Shown: positions 35,498 through 43,981 of the stretch, piece after piece
How positions within the stretch are numbered: position 1 is the stretch's first letter
Layout of the letters: the number at the start of each line of letters is the position of its first letter
DNA from: CAMDBL01 sp964498125
GTDB lineage: Bacteria > Pseudomonadota > Alphaproteobacteria > Rhizobiales > Hyphomicrobiaceae
Assembly (NCBI GenBank): GCA_964498125.1
Contig: CAZCGE010000052.1
Location: forward strand, 1-54,518
Direction: 5' to 3'
DNA length: 54,518 nt
Notes under the pieces: model-generated
Told to the model about the DNA's origin: nothing
The model's input: the letters and a program-made list of their open reading frames with translations, nothing else
The model's database searches: none
Made by a program: the position numbers and the translations under genes

Positions 35498-36133
35498 TCA
35501 GATGTCGATTTTCTCCGCGATCTCGATGGCGTCGTCAATTTCGATGCCGAGATATCGAACGGTCGACTCGATCTTCGTGTGGCCAAGCAAGAGCTGTACC
35601 GCACGCAAGTTTCCTGTCCGTCGATAGATCAAGGTCGCCTTGGTTCTGCGGAGCGAGTGGGTGCCGAACTTGAGTGGATCGAGGCCTATGCTGGCGGTCC
35701 ACTCCCCGACAAGGCGCGCATACTGACGCGTGGTGAGACCGCGCTCCCCACCACCGCGGCCTGCGAACAGGAATTGGCCGGGCTTGCGACCAGCTGTCTG
35801 CAGATACTTGTCCAATGCATGTCGCGTCTGCTCGGTCAACTCGAAGCGCACCGGTCGTCCGGTCTTCTTCTGGCGCACGGTCGCGCGGTCCAGCGCGTAG
35901 CCGTTGGGCGCGATGTCATCGACGCGGATCGCAACGACATCGCAGCCGCGCAACTTGCTGTCGATAGCCAAGTTGAATAGCGCAAGATCCCGTGTGCGAC
36001 TTTCGAGTTGCAGCTTTGTCCTGATCGACCAGACTTGGCCCTGCCTGAGTGGTGGCTTGGCTCCGATCAGTTTGCCCTTGTTCCAGGGCGTTCTGCGCTG
36101 TGTGGCAATCGCACTTGGCTGATCGTCATTCAT
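35498..36133 (-). CDS. Tyrosine recombinase / site-specific integrase (short form)
   Basis: A 211-residue tyrosine recombinase that consists mainly of the catalytic domain; the usual long N-terminal core-binding domain is absent, as in a known short family of rhizobial integrases. Catalytic positions seen: the first Arg in SKLRGCDVV, HSLRRTK (His-x-x-Arg), LGHTKI (His/Trp position) and RYLGIE with the nucleophilic Tyr. It begins with a basic stretch, RRTPWNKGKLIG. Its start overlaps the end of the S26 peptidase gene by 8 bases, so it is the last gene of a coupled minus-strand operon. It appears intact. Confidence 0.9.
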   Translation of the reverse strand: MNDDQPSAIATQRRTPWNKGKLIGAKPPLRQGQVWSIRTKLQLESRTRDLALFNLAIDSKLRGCDVVAIRVDDIAPNGYALDRATVRQKKTGRPVRFELTEQTRHALDKYLQTAGRKPGQFLFAGRGGGERGLTTRQYARLVGEWTASIGLDPLKFGTHSLRRTKATLIYRRTGNLRAVQLLLGHTKIESTVRYLGIEIDDAIEIAEKIDI

Positions 36134-36701
36134 GGGCGGTCTCCATCATGACGCCGACGGTGTCCGTCAGCGTATTGCCTGCCAGCTTGGACACCAGTGA
36201 TCGTCCGGTTGTCCAAAGGGCCGTTGCGGTCCCCACCATGTCTCGTACATCGACAAGGCCGAGGTACCGGCCATCGAAGCTGCTCGGGTCGTCAGAGAGA
36301 ACGAGGAGATGTCCCGCGTCGAGCTCGTGGCAACCGTGCCACTGCGGCATCGCTCTGCCCGATGCGTCGGTGGTCAGCGCATGCGCAGCGCGTTGCCCAT
36401 TGATCGTGACGACGTTGCCGTATCGGCAAACGCGGTCGGGGGAACGTGCTGCAACGGGCTTGATCAGCACGGCTCCCGCCGGCAAGTAACCGCGCGCCAT
36501 GGCAAGGCTGTGCATGGGCTCTGGCAGGCGCAACACCGCAAGCTCGCCTTTCGATGGCTGACGTCTCGTGATCATGTAGAGGCCCGGTGGCACACTCTGG
36601 GAGACGTTCCAGGTGACTGGCGGCGACTGCGCCTTCGGCCACACGACACCCGCGACGCCGATGACGACCATCGCCGCAAGGGGCCACTTCCGGCGCTTCA
36701 T
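36126..36701 (-). CDS. S26-family signal peptidase, TraF-like
   Basis: About 191 residues: a basic N-terminus and one membrane anchor (WPLAAMVVIGVAGVVW), then an S26 catalytic domain facing the periplasm. The Ser is in NVSQSVPPGLYMI and the Lys general base in AVLIKPVAA. The family includes TraF proteases that mature conjugative pilins. The ATG at 36701 overlaps the stop of the HTH gene (ATGA), indicating coupling; an in-frame ATG at 36713 is possible. Its place in an operon with integrase, HTH and DUF2285 genes fits an integrative and conjugative element. Confidence 0.88.
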   Translation of the reverse strand: MKRRKWPLAAMVVIGVAGVVWPKAQSPPVTWNVSQSVPPGLYMITRRQPSKGELAVLRLPEPMHSLAMARGYLPAGAVLIKPVAARSPDRVCRYGNVVTINGQRAAHALTTDASGRAMPQWHGCHELDAGHLLVLSDDPSSFDGRYLGLVDVRDMVGTATALWTTGRSLVSKLAGNTLTDTVGVMMETAHE

Positions 36702-36907
36702 TTCTCGCGACATCTTTTCGACCATTCGAGCAGCTCCTTGCGACAGTAGACGATGCGGCCGCCGTGTCGCCGGAAGACGGGCCCGGTGTGTTTCCAACGC
36801 ATGTTGTCAAGCGTGCGTGGGTTGACCTTCAAGAGCTCGGCCGCCTCGGCGATGGTCAGAAACGGCAGGTCTCCGTCCGGCGGATCGGGCATCGCGATTT
36901 TCGGCAT
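36698..36907 (-). CDS. Small helix-turn-helix (AlpA/excisionase-like) protein
   Basis: About 69 residues. The core FLTIAEAAELLKVNPRTLDN is a MerR-type HTH, and FRRHGGRIVYCRKELLEW matches the wing of HTH_17/excisionase proteins. Such proteins switch integrative elements between integration and excision, or regulate their transfer genes. The ATG at 36907 has GGAG six bases upstream; a TTG at 36919 in frame is less likely. It overlaps the S26 peptidase gene by four bases. Confidence 0.88.
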   Translation of the reverse strand: MPKIAMPDPPDGDLPFLTIAEAAELLKVNPRTLDNMRWKHTGPVFRRHGGRIVYCRKELLEWSKRCREK

Positions 36908-36987
36908 GGGCAACTCCAACCGGTGATGAGCCGATCATCGCCGCTTTGGGGAGTTTGCATAAGTGGCGGAATCAGCGATCCCCGAAA

Positions 36988-37747
36988 TCACCATCCTTGT
37001 CTCAGGAGATCTCGATAGCCACCGGCCACGAGCTTGAGACCGCGGTCCAAGTCGCGGCGCACCAAATCTCGCAATCCGGCAGGGCGCCATTCACTGGCTA
37101 CCTTGGCCTGTCCGTAGATCGCGATCGCGACCTCGCGGTGGCTGGCGCCGGCGGCGCGGCCGTCGAGCGCAATGATGGCGTTGCGCAGCTTGCGTGCCTG
37201 GGGCGTCCAGACGGGCTTTGACGGGGACCTGGGGGCAGTTCCAGACAGCAAGCGGTCCATCATGATGAGCTGATGGCCTGAACGACGCAACTGAGAATGG
37301 ACATGGAAGCCGAGGATCACGGGCCCACGGATGACGTCGGCGCCGTCGACGACGACTTGCAGGACGACGCCGTGGGCACGCAGCACGAGATGCTGGAGGG
37401 AAGCGTCGTCGATCAGAATGTGCTGCAGCGCGGGCAGTGCCGCGATGTCGATGCCGGAGGATGGAGACGTGACAGTCCGGGCGGTCGCGCGAAGCACCGG
37501 CATTCCGGCGTCGGCCAGCCAAGCAATGCCGGCCTTGAGGGCGCCTCGTCGCGGGTCAGCGAAAGGAGCACACGCCCCATGCCTGCGAGGCCGGCGTCGC
37601 TGGGGCAAGCATCCTGATAATCGGCACTCCGTTTGGTGTTCGCGTCTGCAGGATGCTGCCCGGCGGCTGTGCTGCCGCATCGGCCTGGTAGCGTGGGATT
37701 CGACGCATGCTCTCCCACGCCCAATCTGATTTCGCGTAGGTGCTCAT
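36988..37747 (-). pseudogene. DUF2285 (DUF6499/DUF2285) element protein, frameshifted
   Basis: The N-terminal part starts at the ATG at 37747 (MSTYAKSDWAWESMRRIPRYQ, typical of DUF6499) and runs to QAWGVCSF. There an extra T in a CCTTTCG run (about 37563) shifts the frame; removing it continues as ADPRRGALKAGIAWLADAG. The C-terminus, EWRPAGLRDLVRRDLDRG followed by VAGGYRDLL, is a DUF2285 domain. Intact, it would be about 252 residues. DUF2285 genes are constant companions of rhizobial integrative elements; biochemical function is unknown. A sequencing error in the homopolymer cannot be excluded. Confidence 0.78.
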
Positions 37748-38346
37748 GTGATCATAGGTGGACAACTCTGGCGGCCACGCGGGGCCGACAAGCAAGGGCA
37801 AGCGCGACATCTGTCCTCCGGACGGTTTCCTCGGAGCTTCAACGCGATCGCCCGCGACCGCGTTGAGCACTCGTCGCGCGCGACCGGCAATCCGGTGCGG
37901 CTGGCCAATATGGCGCTCGCCGAACCGGCGCACTCGGAGTATCGCAGAAATATCGAGAACTTTGTTCAATTAATCGGAGTTAGGGTAAGCATGTCATTGC
38001 GAGCAGGAGCAGCAATGTGCATCGCAGAACACGTGCCCGATCCTACGGGGTCAAGCCTGTTGCTGCTGTCCGCTTGTAAGCAGCCTTCTCGGTGTGATGC
38101 CTCCGTGTCGTTGCTCTCTGTTCCGCCGACGATCTTCGTCACGTGATCCGCTTACCGCTGTAGCGTCAACGATGGCAAGATCAGTGCAGAGAAGCTGAAG
38201 TCGAACAGACGTTTCAGAATATTGGTGCGCCCGGCGGTCCAGTGTAGAAAGGCCGGGCAAGCAAGATGGATTGGGGGATAAATTGGGGGATTGAAAAAAC
38301 GATCATATTGCTAACGCCATGATAAAATAGAGAATATTTCTTAAAT
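37748..38346. other. Element-end non-coding region, AT-rich on the right
   Basis: About 600 bases without a supportable gene. The last 70 bases before the tRNA fragment, and the 60 after it, are strikingly AT-rich compared with the rest of the window. Short direct repeats (listed separately) lie just inside the presumed attachment site, as expected for recombinase arm or accessory sites. Confidence 0.5.
38271..38291 (+). repeat. Direct repeat 'ttgggggat' next to the attachment site
   Basis: The nonamer 'ttgggggat' occurs at 38271-38279 and 38283-38291, 12 bases apart start to start, about 55 bases from the tRNA-Ser fragment. It could be a binding site for the recombinase or an accessory factor; this is inference. 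Confidence 0.4.
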
Positions 38347-38369
38347 TTCGAATCCCTCCCCATCCGCCA
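38347..38369 (+). other. Probable attR: 3' end of a tRNA-Ser gene
   Basis: The 23 bases parse exactly as the end of a tRNA: T-loop TTCGAAT (38347-38353), 3' T-stem CCCTC, 3' acceptor strand CCCATCC, discriminator G, and encoded CCA (38367-38369). G as discriminator is typical of tRNA-Ser. No tRNA body lies upstream, so this is the duplicated target left by an element inserted into a tRNA-Ser gene. The element must lie to the left, where the integrase module is; the intact tRNA (attL) was not found in this window. Confidence 0.72.
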
Positions 38370-38430
38370 AGACTATTATTGCTTTTATTCGATATTTTCA
38401 TATTATAGGCATTCCACCCCAACTGCCGCC

Positions 38431-38772
38431 CTAACATGGGTATCGCAGTCTCGCGGCTTGGCACGCACCTGTGTGGCCCATTGACTCGCATTGCTGATGC
38501 GGTTCGCTATTCGAGGATGACGGGGCACTGTACCCGCGGACTGGTATGACCTCTCGCGCAACCTCGTGCTCCTCGGCGCGCAAGGCGGCGTAGCGCTGCG
38601 CCTGAAGAATGTCCTCGCGCTCGAGATACGGGAAATCGGCGCGCACCTGCTCGATGCCGCGGCCAGCCCCGATCTGTCCGACGATCATGCCGACGGTGAC
38701 CCGCAAGCCCCGGATGCAAGCCTTGCCGCCCATGACATCGGGCTTCTGCGTGATCCGGCCGAGATGGGCCAT
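38431..38772 (-). CDS. DUF433-family protein (antitoxin-like)
   Basis: About 113 residues. The first 75 match DUF433, a winged-helix-like fold common in antitoxins: ITQKPDVMGGKACIRGLRVTVGMIVGQIGAG, then FPYLEREDILQAQRYAALRA. The ATG at 38772 is chosen because GGAG lies six bases upstream. Members usually end near residue 80 and overlap a DUF5615 PIN-like toxin gene; here the C-terminus is extended by about 35 atypical residues and no toxin gene follows, so the pair may have been broken. Confidence 0.72.
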   Translation of the reverse strand: MAHLGRITQKPDVMGGKACIRGLRVTVGMIVGQIGAGRGIEQVRADFPYLEREDILQAQRYAALRAEEHEVAREVIPVRGYSAPSSSNSEPHQQCESMGHTGACQAARLRYPC

Positions 38773-38947
38773 GTCGGGCTCCATATGCGCGCCGTCAGGG
38801 AATATCGGACACGTGCGATAACACAGTTCAATCACACATGCCCGCTCCGCTTCCAGCGCAGGCTCGCATGCTTGGCCATCCCGCGCCGCCGTGCTTGAGT
38901 GGCAACAGCGACCATCAGAGCCGCAGGAAACGACCGAGGGCCCAGCC

Positions 38948-40111
38948 ATGACCACCGCCCCGATTCTCATCCACGGCACTTGCGCGCCGGAGTTCGCGCT
39001 CGTGCGCGAGGAGTTCGAGCGCAATTTCCGCGAGCGTGGCGAGGTCGGCGCGGCGGTGTGCGTCTACAAGGGTGGCAAGTTGGCCGTCGACCTGTGGGGC
39101 GGTACCAAGGACCTCGCGCGCACGGTGCCATGGGCCGAGGACACCATCGTCATCATGAACTCGTTGGCGAAGTCGATGAGCGCCTTGTGCACGCACATCC
39201 TGATCGACCGTGGCCGGATCGACTTTGACGCCCCCGTCGCCACCTATTGGCCGGAATTTGCGCAAAACGGCAAGGACAAGGTGCTGGTCAGGCACGTACT
39301 CTCGCACACCTGCGGCTGCATCTATTCGGACGGCGCCAAACTTGGCGCCTGGTTCGACTGGCCGCAATTCATCGCGATCCTGGAGCAGCAGACGCCAGCC
39401 TGGGAGCCAGGGACGAACGGCGCCTATAACTCGATCAACATCGGTTTCCTGCTGGGCGAGATCGTGCGCCGCGTCACGGGCAATACGATCGGCCAATTTC
39501 TGCGCAAGGAGGTCGCCGAGAAGCTCGACACGGACTATCACATTGGCCTGACGCCGGGCGAGATCGCGCGGGTCTCGGACATGCACGAGAATCCGAAGAA
39601 CCAGTTTTTCCACATTGCCTTCGATCCCAAGACCCCGCTCGGCCGCGCCTTCGGCGAGAACGCCAAGCTCGGCTACTTCCAGAACATCCGCGAGATCCGC
39701 GAGCTGGAGATCCCTTCATTCAGCGGCCACGGCAACGCGCGGGCGATGGCACGCAATTACGCCATGCTGGCGGGCAACGGCCAGGTCGACGGCATTCGCA
39801 TCCTGTCGGAGCGGGCCGTCGAGCGCGCCTCGCAACTGGTCTGGGAGCACGACTGCATCATGACCAAGCGGCGCATCCGCATGGGCTACGGCTTCATGCA
39901 CAACGAGCCCGGCACCGTGCCAATGGGCGTGAACATGTCCGCCTATGGACACACCGGCACCGGCGGCGCCTTCGCCTGGTGCGACCGCGCCCGCAACATG
40001 AGCTTTGCCTACTGCACCAATTTCCAGCGCGAAGGCCCCGGCATCGGCCCGCGCGGCGCCGCTCTCGGCGTGGCGGCCGGCGGCGGCAAGCGGCCGGACT
40101 GGTTGCAGTAG
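38948..40111 (+). CDS. Serine hydrolase, beta-lactamase (class C)/esterase EstB family
   Basis: About 387 residues, cytosolic. The S-x-x-K motif is in MNSLAKSMSAL (Ser nucleophile, Lys base), and the Tyr-x-x motif appears as AYNSINIGF. A C-terminal GHTGTGGAFAW takes the place of the KTG/HxG box. These are features of the class C-like esterases and D-aminopeptidase relatives, not specifically of antibiotic-resistance enzymes. The ATG at 38948 is preceded by GAGGG. The MFS gene starts two bases after its stop, so hydrolase and transporter are probably co-expressed. Confidence 0.9.
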   Translation: MTTAPILIHGTCAPEFALVREEFERNFRERGEVGAAVCVYKGGKLAVDLWGGTKDLARTVPWAEDTIVIMNSLAKSMSALCTHILIDRGRIDFDAPVATYWPEFAQNGKDKVLVRHVLSHTCGCIYSDGAKLGAWFDWPQFIAILEQQTPAWEPGTNGAYNSINIGFLLGEIVRRVTGNTIGQFLRKEVAEKLDTDYHIGLTPGEIARVSDMHENPKNQFFHIAFDPKTPLGRAFGENAKLGYFQNIREIRELEIPSFSGHGNARAMARNYAMLAGNGQVDGIRILSERAVERASQLVWEHDCIMTKRRIRMGYGFMHNEPGTVPMGVNMSAYGHTGTGGAFAWCDRARNMSFAYCTNFQREGPGIGPRGAALGVAAGGGKRPDWLQ

Positions 40112-40112
40112 C

Positions 40113-41378
40113 GTGGGCAGATTTTTCCGCTCCGCGGCCCTGCAGCCCTTCCATGGCCGCGACTACCGCCGTCTGTGGACCGGCGACCTGCTGACGTCTT
40201 GGGCCTTCGAGATGGAGAACATCATTCTCGGCTGGTACATCCTGGTCGAGACCAACGATGTCCGCCTGCTGGCGCTCTATGGCTCGCTGATCTATGCCGG
40301 CACGCTGATCTCGCCGATGTTCGGCGTGATGGGCGATCGGCTCGGCCACCGTAATCTGCTGACCGGCATGCGGTTCTGCTACGCGCTCCTTGCCGCAACG
40401 CTCGCGACCCTCGGCTTGGCGGGCCAGCTGACGCCGGTCGTCGTCCTCTCGATCGTCGCCGTGATCGGGCTGATCCGGCCATCCGATCTGGGCGTGCGTT
40501 CCGCGCTCCTCTCCGCCATCGTGCCGGCATCGCAGCTGATGCCGGCCTCGGGCCTGGCGCGTACCACCGTTGAGTCGGCGCGCATCGCCGGGGCGCTGGC
40601 GGGTGCCATGCTGGTCGCCGTGTTCGGCATGGCCAACACCTATTTGGCGATCACGCTGTTCTATCTGGCCGGCGCACTGTTCACGCTGGGCGTCGTGCCG
40701 GCGCCGCGCCCGCAAGCTCGACACGATGCCGAAGGTGCAGCGATCAAAAGCCCCTCCCCCTGGCGCGACCTGGTCGAGGGCATGGCCTATATCTGGAACA
40801 CGCCGCATCTGCTGGCCGGCATGTGCATCGCCTTCATGGCGAACCTGACCGCCTATCCGATGTCGAATGGCCTGCTGCCGTACGTGGCCCGCGACATCTA
40901 CCACATCGACCAGACCGGCCTCAGCTACCTGGTGGTCGGCTTTGCCGGCGGCGGGCTGATCGGCTCGATCATTCTCAGCATGCTTGGGGGAGCGGTGCGC
41001 GCCGGCCGCATGACGCTGGTGTTCGTTCTGGTCTGGCACGTGATGCTGCTGTTCTTCGCGCGCATGCCGACTCCGGCCACGGGCTTCGTCCTGCTGATGC
41101 TGGCAGGCGCCTGCCAGACGCTCAGCCTGGTTTCCCTCACCGTGTTCCTGCTGCGCACGGCCGATGAACGTTTCCGCGGCCGCGTCATGGGCGTGCGCAT
41201 GCTGGCGATCTACGGACTGCCGCTCGGGCTGATGGCCTCGGGCACGATGATCGGTTGGATCGGCTTCATCGAGACGGCCACGGCTTATGCCGTGTTCGGC
41301 ATCGTCTGCATCGGGCTCATCGCCGTGCGCTGGTGGAAGCACCTGTGGCCGCTCGATGCACCGGCGAATGCAAGGTGA
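40113..41378 (+). CDS. Major facilitator superfamily transporter
   Basis: About 421 residues with roughly twelve hydrophobic segments and a central loop after six of them (PAPRPQARHDAEG). The cytoplasmic loop GVMGDRLGHRNLLTG between segments 2 and 3 is the MFS signature, with the counterpart LRTADERFRGRVMGV in the second half. The architecture suits the MFS_3 (enterobactin/effluxer) type. The GTG at 40113 is chosen because the residues encoded upstream overlap the hydrolase gene and are low-complexity. Substrate unknown; coupling to the hydrolase suggests export or uptake of an ester or amide compound. Confidence 0.9.
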   Translation: MGRFFRSAALQPFHGRDYRRLWTGDLLTSWAFEMENIILGWYILVETNDVRLLALYGSLIYAGTLISPMFGVMGDRLGHRNLLTGMRFCYALLAATLATLGLAGQLTPVVVLSIVAVIGLIRPSDLGVRSALLSAIVPASQLMPASGLARTTVESARIAGALAGAMLVAVFGMANTYLAITLFYLAGALFTLGVVPAPRPQARHDAEGAAIKSPSPWRDLVEGMAYIWNTPHLLAGMCIAFMANLTAYPMSNGLLPYVARDIYHIDQTGLSYLVVGFAGGGLIGSIILSMLGGAVRAGRMTLVFVLVWHVMLLFFARMPTPATGFVLLMLAGACQTLSLVSLTVFLLRTADERFRGRVMGVRMLAIYGLPLGLMASGTMIGWIGFIETATAYAVFGIVCIGLIAVRWWKHLWPLDAPANAR

Positions 41379-41383
41379 TCATC

Positions 41384-41548
41384 TGTCATCCCGGCCGACG
41401 AAGGCGCCCTTCAGCGCCGTAGGAGAGCCGGGACCCAGCGCAAAGTGTACCGAAGGCACCATATTTTGTGTCTTCGACGCTCTACTCCTGGGTCCCGGTT
41501 CTGCACTCGCCCCGGACTTGATCCGGGGCTCGCTTGACCGGGATGACA
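41384..41548. repeat. Large palindromic intergenic repeat (REP/MITE-like)
   Basis: Nested inverted repeats: outer 'tgtcatcccgg' (41384-41394) pairs with 'ccgggatgaca' (41538-41548); inner 'ccgggacccag' (41428-41438) pairs with 'ctgggtcccgg' (41488-41498); and 'ccccgga'/'tccgggg' forms a small hairpin near 41510-41528. Such elements are common between alphaproteobacterial genes. It fills the whole gap between the convergent MFS and EF-G-like genes and may end both transcripts. Confidence 0.85.
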
Positions 41549-41554
41549 AGTCCC

Positions 41555-43603
41555 CTACTCCGCCGCCGCCTTGTGGCTCGCCAGCACCTGATCCGCCAAT
41601 CGCCCGGTCAACTCGGCCAGGTGGTCGAACTCGGCCATGTAACTGCCGACACCAGCGGTTGCCGACCTGATCTCGATGATCAGGTCCTCCATTTCCGAAG
41701 CCGGAATTTGCGCCTGGACGCGATCCCAGCCCGGCCAGCCCTCACGTGAGTCGAAACCGAGGATGCGCCCGCGCCGCTGCGAGATGATGCCGTTGATCTG
41801 CGCCGTTGCATCCGAGGGCACGACGATGTTGACAGCCATCACCGGCTCGAGCAGCACCGGTCCGCATTTCGGCATGCCCTCCACCATGGCGATGCGCCCG
41901 GCCTGGCGGAACGCCATGTCGGAAGAATCGACCGAGTGATAGGAGCCATCCTTCAGCGTCACGGCCAGATCGACCACGGGGAAGCCCAGCGGCCCCTGCT
42001 TCAGGTAGTCGCTGACACCGATCTCCACTGAAGGGATGAACTGGCGCGGCACCGCGCCGCCGCTGATCTTTTCGTCGAACAGGAAGCCTGAACCGCGCGG
42101 CAGCGGCCGGATCTCGATCACGGCGTCGCCAAACTGACCGTGGCCGCCCGATTGTTTCTTGTGCCGGCCGCGCACTTCGATCGACTTCTTGATGGTCTCC
42201 TTGTACGGCACGAGCCGGCGCTGCCGATCGGCCGCGATCGCGTACTTGCGCGACAGCCGCTCGAACGTCACGCGCAGGTGCATCTCGCCCTGGCCGAGCA
42301 GCACCATCTGGTGCGTTTCCTTGTTGTGATCGAGGCTGAGCGAGGGATCCTCCTCGGTGAGCTTGGAGAGCGCCGCCGACAACTTGACTTCGTCGTTGCG
42401 GTTCTTGAGCACAATGGCCGAGCCGAACACGGGCTGCGTGGCTAGCGGACTGACGATCTGGGCAACGCCGGACTTTTCAGCAGACAGCGTTTCGCCGGTA
42501 CGGATTCGTTCCAGGCGCCCCAGCGCTACCGTATCGCCCGCCTTGGCGGCCCCCCGCTTTCTCGGCTCCTCGCCGAACAGGGCAAAGACGCCCGAGGCAC
42601 GCTCTTCCCCTGACGGAGCAATCAGCGTCGTGCCATCTCCCACCTCGCCCGCCAGCACGCGGGCCAGCGACAGCTTGCCGCCATGCGATGTATGCAGCGT
42701 CTTGAAGACGTAGACGGCGGATTTGGCGTTCTCCAGCTGCAAGCGTTGCGCCGTGGTCTCGACGAACGGCACCTCGTGACGCAGCGCCTTCAGCAACCGG
42801 ACGATGCCGTTGCCCTTCTCGGCTGAACCAAGAAATACCGGGCAGATGAGGCCCTGCTGTGCTTCCTTGGTCAAATCATCGAAGATCTTGTCGCGCGGCG
42901 GCGGGATATCCGACAACAGCTGCTCCATCAGCTCGTCATCATAGTCGGCGAGCTTCTCCAGCATCTGGAAACGGGCTTCCTTCTCGCGCTCGGCGATGTC
43001 GCTTGGCAGTTCGATCAGCTCGGAGGGGGCATGCTCGCGATAGACGTAGGCGCGCTCCTGGGCAAGATCGACATAACCCGTGGCGATGCCGTTCTCCCAG
43101 ATCGGGATCTGCCTCAGTACCAACGGCTTGCTGCTGGCCGGCTGCAGGGCATCGAGGATGTCGCGCACGCGCGTATCGAAGGTGTCGATCTTGTTGAGGA
43201 ACAGATAGTGCGGAACGCCCCGATCCTCGAGTTGCTTCAGGATCATTTGCAGGGCGGGAACGCGCTTCTCGTCTGGCTCGCAGACCACAATCGCCGCATC
43301 ACAGACGGTCAACGCCTGAGCACCTTCATACTGGAATTCGATCGAGCCGGGGCAATCGACAAATGTGAAAGTGTCGCCGAGGAACGTAGCGTCGGCGACG
43401 TTGAGCGACACGCTCATGCCATGCTCGCGCGCCTCGGGACTACCGTCGCCCAATGTCGACTTGCCGGCGATCGTGCCTTGCCGGGTAATGGCATCGCACC
43501 GGGCGAGGATGGCTTCGAGAAGCGTCGTCTTGCCCGACAGATACGGGCCAACCAGTGCGATGCAGCGGGAGCTGCGGCCTTTTGGGCCGGCGGGTTGCCC
43601 CAT
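41555..43603 (-). CDS. Elongation factor G-like GTPase
   Basis: A 682-residue paralogue of translation factor EF-G. Seen: P-loop GPYLSGKTT, DCPGSIEFQ (G3), FLNKID (G4); domain II around VFKTLHTSHGGKLSLARVLAGE; domain III GQGEMHLRVTFERL; domain IV RHKKQSGGHGQFGDAVIEI; domain V EPVMAVNIVVPSDATAQI. The switch region that reads RGITI in true EF-G is here HGMSVSLN, which marks the 'EF-G-like' group. Its role in translation or ribosome recycling is unsettled; fusA itself is not in this window. AAGGAGGAG precedes the ATG. Confidence 0.93.
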   Translation of the reverse strand: MGQPAGPKGRSSRCIALVGPYLSGKTTLLEAILARCDAITRQGTIAGKSTLGDGSPEAREHGMSVSLNVADATFLGDTFTFVDCPGSIEFQYEGAQALTVCDAAIVVCEPDEKRVPALQMILKQLEDRGVPHYLFLNKIDTFDTRVRDILDALQPASSKPLVLRQIPIWENGIATGYVDLAQERAYVYREHAPSELIELPSDIAEREKEARFQMLEKLADYDDELMEQLLSDIPPPRDKIFDDLTKEAQQGLICPVFLGSAEKGNGIVRLLKALRHEVPFVETTAQRLQLENAKSAVYVFKTLHTSHGGKLSLARVLAGEVGDGTTLIAPSGEERASGVFALFGEEPRKRGAAKAGDTVALGRLERIRTGETLSAEKSGVAQIVSPLATQPVFGSAIVLKNRNDEVKLSAALSKLTEEDPSLSLDHNKETHQMVLLGQGEMHLRVTFERLSRKYAIAADRQRRLVPYKETIKKSIEVRGRHKKQSGGHGQFGDAVIEIRPLPRGSGFLFDEKISGGAVPRQFIPSVEIGVSDYLKQGPLGFPVVDLAVTLKDGSYHSVDSSDMAFRQAGRIAMVEGMPKCGPVLLEPVMAVNIVVPSDATAQINGIISQRRGRILGFDSREGWPGWDRVQAQIPASEMEDLIIEIRSATAGVGSYMAEFDHLAELTGRLADQVLASHKAAAE

Positions 43604-43981
43604 GGTCTCCTCCTTCGCTCAGGCGTGCGGATGCGACCGCCGCACTCCCGCGCCTGAGAAGAAGAAGGGCGACAGCCCCATGTTCGCGCCGACACGGGCG
43701 AAGTGCAAGGGGGAGCATGCGACGATGTGAATGGAAACGAACCGGTGAACCCGGCTGCGGCCGAGGATTGCGGTCGTGCCGTAGGCGCGCGCTTCCGGCG
43801 CGGCCCGGGTTGAATTGGGCTGCTGCTGCCGCGGCCGCACCATGGGTGGCATGTGTTCCCGGCATTCGACAGGGTCGGGGACTTCTGCGATGTTCGCCGC
43901 CAGATCCGGCCAGATCTGGACGGGGCCTGCCGGTCCACCCAGCTGTCGTGCCTGCGTGCCGAACCACAAGGAGGACGCGCC

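Noticed and set aside
39894..41342. A 482-codon minus-strand open frame opposite the hydrolase and MFS genes
   Set aside because: The product is a Gln/His/Arg-rich low-complexity sequence; the plus strand carries two clear protein families.
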